Source of the DNA: Kitasatospora sp. MAP12-44
GTDB taxonomy: Bacteria > Actinomycetota > Actinomycetes > Streptomycetales > Streptomycetaceae
Direction of reading: 5' to 3'
Length of the DNA: 64,000 nucleotides
Assembly (NCBI RefSeq): GCF_029892095.1
Contig: NZ_JARZAE010000004.1
Span: 4,464,001-4,528,000, forward strand
Shown: positions 58,622-64,000 of the stretch, in pieces
Layout: each line of letters begins with the position of its first letter
Position numbering within the stretch: the first letter of the stretch is position 1
Program-made: the position numbers and the translations under genes
The notes under the pieces: model-generated
Told to the model about the DNA's origin: nothing
What the model saw: only the letters and a program-made list of their open reading frames with translations
Databases searched by the model: none

Positions 58622-59488
58622 GTGAGTGAGAACGAGATGTCGATGTTGTGGACGACCTTCCCCGGGAGCGGGCAGCCGCTGCGGGTGGTGATCATCGACG
58701 GGGAGCCGTGGTTCGCGACGGCGGACGTGTGCAAGGTGCTGGGGCGGAAGAACCCCAGCGACGCGGTCAAGTCGCTCGATCCGCGGGAGGTCAGGACGGT
58801 GAATACCCTCGCGATTAACCTAGCCTCAAGCGAGGTTAATCGCGTTTCCGCAGGTGGGAATAGCTACCACCGAGGAAGTCCGATGCTCAACCTGGTCAGC
58901 GAGGCGGGCCTCTACACGCTGATCATGCGCTCGGACAAGCCCACGGCGAGGCCCTTCCAGGAGTGGGTCACCGGTGAGTTGATCCCCTCGATCAGGCGGG
59001 GTGACACCGATGTCGAACGGCAGCGGGAGCGGCTGAGGGAGACGGTCGGGCAAGCGCTCGGGGAGGGCGGGGTTCCGGCGGGGCGGGTCGTGGTGACAGA
59101 CCTGGGGTTGACGGTCTGTACGGACGGAAGCGTGCACTGTTCGCACGGTGAGATGGTGATCTGTTTTCCGGAGAAGTCGGAGGGCACCGGGCCGCCCTTC
59201 GGGCCGTACTTCCGCTGTCCGGAGCTGGAGCGGGTGGGGATCGCCGGGAGTAGGGCGGTGGAGCTCTGCGAGCGGGTGAAGTTCGTCGACCTGGTCCGCC
59301 GGCTGGCGCGGCCGAGGACCGGGCCGCCTCCGGAGCGGACCGGCGGCGGGCTGGTGCTGGAGTTCCGTGGCGGCGAGGTCACGGTGCGCGGGGAGGCCGA
59401 TGAGCTGGCCGAGCTCGGGCGGGTGGTGGCGCTGCGGCCGGCTGGGGAGTTCGCCGCGCTGCTGCGGGAGTTCGGGGCGGCGGGGTAG
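58622..59488 (+). CDS. BRO-N domain antirepressor-like protein with inserted repeat element
   Basis: 288 aa from GTG 58622. Residues ~15-125 are the BRO-N fold (VVIIDGEPWFATADVCKVLG, MLNLVSEAGLYTLIMRSDKP, RPFQEWVTGELIPSIRRG). Between its two halves, residues ~61-80 are encoded by a palindromic repeat element found again at 59512. The C-terminal half has no recognised domain but contains Cys/His (CTDGSVHCSHGEMVICF). BRO proteins are often of phage origin, yet no other phage gene is nearby; streptomycetes carry many solitary copies. DNA binding is likely; targets unknown. Confidence 0.8.
   Translation: MSENEMSMLWTTFPGSGQPLRVVIIDGEPWFATADVCKVLGRKNPSDAVKSLDPREVRTVNTLAINLASSEVNRVSAGGNSYHRGSPMLNLVSEAGLYTLIMRSDKPTARPFQEWVTGELIPSIRRGDTDVERQRERLRETVGQALGEGGVPAGRVVVTDLGLTVCTDGSVHCSHGEMVICFPEKSEGTGPPFGPYFRCPELERVGIAGSRAVELCERVKFVDLVRRLARPRTGPPPERTGGGLVLEFRGGEVTVRGEADELAELGRVVALRPAGEFAALLREFGAAG
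58810..58862 (+). repeat. Palindromic repeat element, copy 1 (inside BRO gene)
   Basis: Stem CGCGATTAACCT (58810-58821) with AGGTTAATCGCG (58833-58844), 11-base loop, then the tail GTTTCCGCAGGTGGGAAT (58845-58862). The tail and stem base are shared with copy 2. The insert keeps the reading frame of the BRO gene. Confidence 0.8.
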
Positions 59489-59511
59489 GCCCGGAGGTGG
59501 AGGAGTAAGCG

Positions 59512-59562
59512 GCGATTACCCTCACCCTGGGTGAGGGTAATCGCGTTTCCGCAGGTGGGAAT
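59512..59562 (+). repeat. Palindromic repeat element, copy 2 (upstream of FUSC gene)
   Basis: 16-bp stem (59512-59527 with 59529-59544), loop T, then the same tail GTTTCCGCAGGTGGGAAT (59545-59562). It lies between the BRO stop and the FUSC gene start and supplies the purine-rich stretch in front of that start. Loop and distal stem differ from copy 1, with compensating changes. Confidence 0.8.
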
Positions 59563-59572
59563 GGGTACGGCG

Positions 59573-61744
59573 ATGGCTAGCATGGCCGGTATGCCCTGGT
59601 TGTCCGCGTTGCGTGCGTCCGGACGTGCGGGTCTGCGCCTGGAGCGGGAGTTCACCGAGCCGCGGCGGGCGGTGCGGGGGGCCTGTGCGGTGGCGCTGAT
59701 GCTGTTTCCGACGCTGGCGATCGCCGGGCCGGCGCTGGCCACGTCGGCGGCGATGGGGGCCTTCATCGCGGGGACGGCGACCTTTCAGCGCAGTTTCCGC
59801 TCGCGTCCCTCGCTCGCGGCGGTGGCCGGGCTCGGGCTCGGGGTCAGCACCTTCCTCGGGTACCTCGCGGTCTCGGTGCCGGGGCTCTTCCCGGTGCTGC
59901 TGGCCGTCTGGTCGTTCGGGGCGGGCCTGGCCTGGTCGATCGGGCCGACGGCCGGGGTGGTGGCCACCAACACCGTCACCGTGATGCTGGTCGTCGTCCA
60001 GTTGCCCGTCAGTGTGCCGTCCGCGCTGGGGCACGGGTTGCTCTGCGCGCTGGGTGGTGCGGCGCAGGCGCTGATGATCATCCTCTGGCCGACCCGGCCG
60101 TGGGGCCTCCAGCGGGACGCGCTCGCGGATGCCTACGCCTCGCTGGCGGACTACGCCCGTCGGCTGCGGCACGATCCTCATGCCATCTTCGACCCGGGTC
60201 CGCTGATGACCGCCCGGCATGCCGACACCCTGACCACCTGGCAGCAGCGGCGCCGGCCGCCCCAACTGCGCGGCCTGCGCGGGATCGCCGAGCGGATCCG
60301 GCCCACCCTGGCGGCAGTCGCCGATCCGGCGATCGGTGCGGCGGCCGAGGGGCCCGAGCGGGACCGGGCCCGGGAGCTGCTGGCCGGGTCCGCGCAGCTG
60401 CTGGACGCGCTGGCCCGGGCGATCCGGACCGGTGAGCCCGTCGAGTACCTGGCCTCCTCGCCCGCCGCGCTGGTGGCGCCGGCCGCGCCGGTGCTGCACG
60501 GTTCGGCGCTGCGCTCGGCCCGGCGGCTCACCACACTGCTGGTGCGCGCCGTCGGGGCGCTCGACCAGTCCGCGGAGGACTCGCTCTCCGAGCCGCTCCC
60601 CGCGCGCAGCGGCGCGCTGGTGCGGCCGGGGCCGGCCCGGATGGTGCCGGTGGCGCTGCGGACCGCGCGCGGGCAGCTGGTCTCGGGCTCGGTGATCCTG
60701 CATCACGCCGTCCGGCTCTCCGGCGTGGTGACCACGGCCTATCTGCTGGCCAGGCTGGCCGGTCTCGAGCACGGCTACTGGGCCGCGATGACCGCCGCGA
60801 TGGTGATCCGCCCGGACTTCGCGCAGACCTACAGCCGCGGGGTGGCCCGGTTGGCCGGCACGGTGGTGGGGGTGGTGCTGGCCACCGCGGTGGTGACGCT
60901 GGCGGACCCGGGGAGGTGGCTCTCCTGCGCACTCGCGGTGGTCTGCATCTGCGGGGCGTACCTGACGCTGCGTACCGGCTACGCGGTGATGACCACCTGC
61001 ATCACGGCGTATGTGGTCTTCCTGCTCGACCTCGGGCCCGGCGACGCGGTGCATACCGCGTACGAGCGGGTCCTGCTCACGATGCTGGGCGGCACGGTGG
61101 CGCTGCTCGCCTATGCGCTGTTCCCGACCTGGGAGACCGCGCGGCTGCCCGAGCGGACCGCCGAGTGGATCGCCGCCGTCGGCCGCTACTCGGCGGCCGT
61201 GCTGACGGTGTTCGGGGAGCCGGCGACCCGTGGGTCGGGCAGCGTGCGAGCCGCGCTGCTGGACTTCCGGGAGGCCAGATCGGCCTTCCTGGAGGCGGTG
61301 GAACGGTCCGCCGCCGAGCCCGTGCGGCACGCGGTGCACTCGCCGCAGCTCTCCCGCAAGCAGCTGGAGAAGGTCCGCGCGGCGGTCGGCTTCCTGGCCC
61401 GGGTGTCGCTGGTGATGGAGGCCCACCTGCCCGAGCAGCAGGCGGATCCGGTGCCCGGGGCGGCGGAGTTCGGCGGCGTGCTGGCGGACGCGACGGCGGC
61501 GGCCGGGGTCGCCCTGCTCACCGGGCGCCCCGCGGAGTTCGGCGCGGTGCGGGCGGCCCACCAGCGGTGGGAGGAGCGGCTGGAGGCCGACCCCGAGCTC
61601 GTCCGCGCGCACCGGCCGGGTGACCGGCTGGACGTGCTGCGCTCCGGCGTCCGGTTGCTGATGCAGGCGCTGGGCGATTTGGAGCGGGCGCTGCGTCGGC
61701 CGAAGTCCTCAGACCGACCGGTCTCGGACGGGCGGGCGCTGTGA
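59573..61744 (+). CDS. FUSC-family membrane transporter
   Basis: 723 aa from ATG 59573 (59582 and 59591 are alternative ATGs, and 59561 would lie in the repeat tail). Two membrane blocks of 5-6 helices (~30-160 and ~380-520) with long cytoplasmic helices after each. FUSC-like phrases: LEHGYWAAMTAAMVIRPDFA, YSRGVARLAGTVVGVVLATA, YVVFLLDLGPGDAVHTAYER. Relatives (YccS, AaeB, FusC) export aromatic acids or similar; the substrate here is unknown. The 3' end overlaps the convergent methyltransferase gene by 36 bases. Confidence 0.87.
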   Translation: MASMAGMPWLSALRASGRAGLRLEREFTEPRRAVRGACAVALMLFPTLAIAGPALATSAAMGAFIAGTATFQRSFRSRPSLAAVAGLGLGVSTFLGYLAVSVPGLFPVLLAVWSFGAGLAWSIGPTAGVVATNTVTVMLVVVQLPVSVPSALGHGLLCALGGAAQALMIILWPTRPWGLQRDALADAYASLADYARRLRHDPHAIFDPGPLMTARHADTLTTWQQRRRPPQLRGLRGIAERIRPTLAAVADPAIGAAAEGPERDRARELLAGSAQLLDALARAIRTGEPVEYLASSPAALVAPAAPVLHGSALRSARRLTTLLVRAVGALDQSAEDSLSEPLPARSGALVRPGPARMVPVALRTARGQLVSGSVILHHAVRLSGVVTTAYLLARLAGLEHGYWAAMTAAMVIRPDFAQTYSRGVARLAGTVVGVVLATAVVTLADPGRWLSCALAVVCICGAYLTLRTGYAVMTTCITAYVVFLLDLGPGDAVHTAYERVLLTMLGGTVALLAYALFPTWETARLPERTAEWIAAVGRYSAAVLTVFGEPATRGSGSVRAALLDFREARSAFLEAVERSAAEPVRHAVHSPQLSRKQLEKVRAAVGFLARVSLVMEAHLPEQQADPVPGAAEFGGVLADATAAAGVALLTGRPAEFGAVRAAHQRWEERLEADPELVRAHRPGDRLDVLRSGVRLLMQALGDLERALRRPKSSDRPVSDGRAL

Positions 61745-62506
61745 GGGGCTGTGCGTCATCCAGTGGAAGAGGCCCATGCCGACCGAGGTGGCCAGGTTGA
61801 AGCTGGAGACCTGCGGGCGCATCGGGATCGCCAGCAGCCGGGTGGCCCGGCCGCGGAGCTCGGCCGAGACGCCGTGGCGCTCGGAGCCGAAGGTCAGCAG
61901 CGCGTCGTCCGGGATGGTCACCGCGCGGATGTCCTCGCCCTCCGGGTCCAGCACGTAGAGCGGGCCGTCCGGGAGTTCGGGTGCGCCGAGGCGGGCCACG
62001 GCGGTGGCGAAGTGCAGGCCGGCGCCGGCCCGGACCACATGGGGGTGCCAGGGGTCGATGTCGCCGGTGGTGATCACGCCGGTGGCGCCGAAGCCCGCGG
62101 CCAGCCGGACCACCGCGCCGATGTTGCCGAGGTTGCGCGGGTTGTCCAGCACGATCACGGGCGCCGGCCGGGGCGTCGCGCGCAGGGTGGCGAGCACCGA
62201 GGCCGCCGTCGGCCGGATCGCCAGCGCGGCGACGCCGGTCGGGTGCGGGCGTCCGACCAACTCCCGCAGTACGGCCGGCGGCACCTCGACGGCGGCCGCG
62301 GTGATCGTGAGCGCCACATCGTCCGCGAGGTCCGCGGCGAGCGCGGCGAGCGCGGCCCGGTCGCTGGTGAGCACCTGGCGGACCTCGCCGCCGAAGCGCA
62401 GGGTGTGCTTCAGCGCGTGAAACCCGTCGATCAGGACGGCCTCGGGGGCCCCGGCTGTCTCGCGCCACCGCCGGACCGCCGCGTCGGGGGCATCATGGTC
62501 TGTCAT
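61709..62506 (-). CDS. TrmH/SpoU family RNA 2'-O-ribose methyltransferase
   Basis: 265 aa from ATG 62504-62506. An N-terminal substrate-binding part (~10-110) then the SPOUT domain with motif 1 LDNPRNLGNIGAVVRLAAGF (121-140), motif 2 LLTFGSERHGVSAELR, and motif 3 SSFNLATSVGMGLFHW. It methylates a ribose in rRNA or tRNA with SAM through the trefoil-knot fold. Which nucleotide cannot be told. Its start codon overlaps that of the divergent regulator gene by two bases. Confidence 0.92.
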   Translation of the reverse strand: MTDHDAPDAAVRRWRETAGAPEAVLIDGFHALKHTLRFGGEVRQVLTSDRAALAALAADLADDVALTITAAAVEVPPAVLRELVGRPHPTGVAALAIRPTAASVLATLRATPRPAPVIVLDNPRNLGNIGAVVRLAAGFGATGVITTGDIDPWHPHVVRAGAGLHFATAVARLGAPELPDGPLYVLDPEGEDIRAVTIPDDALLTFGSERHGVSAELRGRATRLLAIPMRPQVSSFNLATSVGMGLFHWMTHSPSQRPPVRDRSV

Positions 62507-64000
62507 GCCCCCACTGTCGCATGATGATCCGGTCGAGCCGGGCGCGCTGGTCCCCTCCAAGCTCCGGCCGCCCCGGCCGCCCAGCGCCCTGATCGTCCGG
62601 CCGGCGCTGCAGCGGCGGTTCAGCGCGGCGGTGGACACGGCGGACCTGGTGCTGCTGCACGGTTCGGGCGGGACGGGCAAGACCTCGCTGCTGCTGGGCT
62701 GGTCGGCGGCCCGGCAGGGTCAGGGGCACGGGCAGGGGCAGGGGCAGCGCCCGGTGGCCTGGCTGACCGTGGACGTCCTGGACAACGATCCGGCGCGGTT
62801 CTGGGCGCATCTGGCGGCGGCGCTCGCACTGGCCCTCGGCGAGCTGACGGTGGGTGAGGTGGCGGCCGGCGGTGTCACGGTGGACGGCCTGGCGTCCGGG
62901 GAGTCGGCGGCCGAGCTGCGGCCCGGCAGCGAGCTGTTCGTGTTGGCGCTGGCCGAGCGGATCGTCGCCTCCGGACGCCGTCCGGTCCTGGTGCTGGACG
63001 AGTTCGAGCAGCTCACCGATGCCGTGCTGCACCGCCAGTTCGAGCTGCTGCTGCGCGGCTGCGCGGACCGGCTGACCACCGTGCTGTCGGGCCGGGTGCC
63101 GCCGTCGCTGCGGCCGGCCGGGCTCGCGGTGGCCGCGCTCGGCCCGGCGGAGCTGCGGATGGACCGGCGCGAGGCGGGCCGCCTGCTGGCCGGTGGCGGC
63201 GAGCTGCGGCTGTCCGAGCAGCGGGTGGCCGCGCTGGTCCGCTCCACCGGCGGCTGGGTCGGCGCGCTGATACCGGCCGCCACCCGGCTGCGGCCGGACA
63301 GCGGGGCGCCGCTGCGCGGGGTCGGCCCCGAGGACGGCCTCCCGGCGAGCGGCGCGGTGCTGGCGGAGCAGCTGCTCGCCCAGGTGTGGTCCGCGCTGGA
63401 CCCTGGGCTGCACGAGTTCCTGCTGGACACCGCCGTGCTGGAGCGGTTCGGGGTCGAGCTGGCCGGCGCTGTCCATCCGGGCGGCGACGCAACGAAGTTG
63501 ATCGCTCGGCTGCGCCGGGGCGGGATCTTCCTGGCGAGCGAGCAGGACGGCTGGTTCCGCTACCAGCGGCTGCTGCGCTGGGCGCTGGCCGGCCGGTTGG
63601 CGGCGCACGACCCGGCCCGTGAGCGGCTGGCGCACCGGGCCGCCGCCTGCTGGCACCTCGCGGCGGGCCACCGCGAGCAGGCCGTCGACCACGCGCTGCG
63701 GGCCGGCGACCAGGCCTTCGCCGTCGAGTTGATCGGGCCGCTCTTCGAGCCGCTGCTGGCGGCCGGTCGGCCGGGCACCCTGGAGCGCTGGCTCGGGGCG
63801 CTCAGCAACGAGGCGATAGCCGCCGCCGAGGCGCCGTTCGCGGACCGGGCGTCGGCGCTGTGGTCCGCGCTGGGCCGTCCCGACGAGCGGGACCGCTGGG
63901 CCCGCGCGGCCGGCCACCGGGCGGGTCCGCGCGGACCGCGGCTGGCGGCGCAGGCCTGGCAGCTCTGCCTGCCGCGCGAGGCCGGGGATTTGGACCGTGC
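62505..64000 (+). CDS. MalT/LAL-type ATP-binding regulator (3' end outside window)
   Basis: The frame is open from ATG 62505 to the window end (498 codons). It begins with the family's LVPSKLRPPRPPSALIVRPA, then Walker A GSGGTGKTSLL (53-63), Walker B LVLDEFEQL (~165), and helical TPR-like segments. The C-terminal LuxR helix-turn-helix expected of these large regulators lies beyond the window. A Gln/Gly repeat (RQGQGHGQGQGQ) at ~70-81 is unusual. The start is uncertain because it overlaps the divergent gene's start codon. Confidence 0.85.
   Translation, partial: MPPLSHDDPVEPGALVPSKLRPPRPPSALIVRPALQRRFSAAVDTADLVLLHGSGGTGKTSLLLGWSAARQGQGHGQGQGQRPVAWLTVDVLDNDPARFWAHLAAALALALGELTVGEVAAGGVTVDGLASGESAAELRPGSELFVLALAERIVASGRRPVLVLDEFEQLTDAVLHRQFELLLRGCADRLTTVLSGRVPPSLRPAGLAVAALGPAELRMDRREAGRLLAGGGELRLSEQRVAALVRSTGGWVGALIPAATRLRPDSGAPLRGVGPEDGLPASGAVLAEQLLAQVWSALDPGLHEFLLDTAVLERFGVELAGAVHPGGDATKLIARLRRGGIFLASEQDGWFRYQRLLRWALAGRLAAHDPARERLAHRAAACWHLAAGHREQAVDHALRAGDQAFAVELIGPLFEPLLAAGRPGTLERWLGALSNEAIAAAEAPFADRASALWSALGRPDERDRWARAAGHRAGPRGPRLAAQAWQLCLPREAGDLDR

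Noticed and set aside
58622..59488. BRO gene as a remnant of a second prophage
   Set aside because: No integrase, att site or structural gene nearby; solitary BRO genes are common in streptomycetes.
1..64000. Defence island, toxin-antitoxin pair or biosynthetic gene cluster
   Set aside because: No restriction, CBASS, retron, Abi, PKS/NRPS or TA signatures were seen in either region on either strand.

Overview
The window is very GC-rich with a mixed GTG/ATG/TTG start usage and comes from a streptomycete (Streptomyces or Kitasatospora). The evidence is the conserved oriC-proximal block (tRNA-Ala, DUF5324, cyclophilin, rhomboid, crgA, DUF881, pabA, two class E sortases, pknB-pbpA-rodA-ppp-fhaB-fhaA, tRNA-Leu), plus a chaplin and several streptomycete-specific small families.

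Region 1 (1-23642) is the right-hand part of an integrated HK97-type siphovirus prophage that runs off the left edge. Right to left it carries the integrase next to attR (a 3' fragment of tRNA-Ile(GAT)), a divergent repressor / Cro-Xis-like regulator pair with shared operators, a string of small early genes, a winged-helix replication-type gene with an iteron-like repeat array inside its own coding sequence, an HNH nuclease, small and large terminase, portal, a prohead protease with an added zinc ribbon, capsid, connector and tail-tube genes, a tail-assembly chaperone with a likely -1 frameshift extension, and the tape measure protein (truncated by the window).

Region 2 (23643-40700) is core chromosome. 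It holds the DLW-39 small protein, tRNA-Ala(TGC), the cell-division and growth genes crgA, DUF881, pknB, pbpA, rodA, PP2C phosphatase and two FHA proteins, pabA, and the srtE1/srtE2 sortases. A cluster of four DnaA boxes lies between the rhomboid gene and crgA. The kinase, phosphatase, FHA and SEDS/PBP genes form the usual actinobacterial module coupling Ser/Thr phosphorylation to peptidoglycan synthesis. The sortases probably act on long chaplins, and a short chaplin lies 14 kb away.

Region 3 (40700-49800): an NRAMP-family transporter with non-canonical metal-site motifs sits behind a clear M-box (ykoK) Mg2+ riboswitch and a small open frame with a strong ribosome site. Then come an ArsR/DUF6126 pair, a roadblock-like protein, an alpha/beta hydrolase, the chaplin, a Tat-signal/DUF4331/small-protein operon, and a NarL-type two-component system.

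Region 4 (49800-64000): an MprF/LysX-like lysyltransferase-domain membrane protein, a rhomboid-like membrane protein, a GAF-SpoIIE-HATPase regulator, an ORF joining a J-domain protein to a rhodanese, a DUF5819-HTTM pair, a BRO-type antirepressor gene, an FUSC-type transporter, a TrmH/SpoU methyltransferase and the start of a MalT/LAL regulator. A short palindromic repeat element occurs twice here, once in frame inside the BRO gene.

No CRISPR array, insertion sequence or recognisable defence island was seen. The least expected items are the M-box plus leader frame in front of an NRAMP-type gene, the in-gene iterons, the palindromic element, and the operator copy at a domain junction of the phage regulator.
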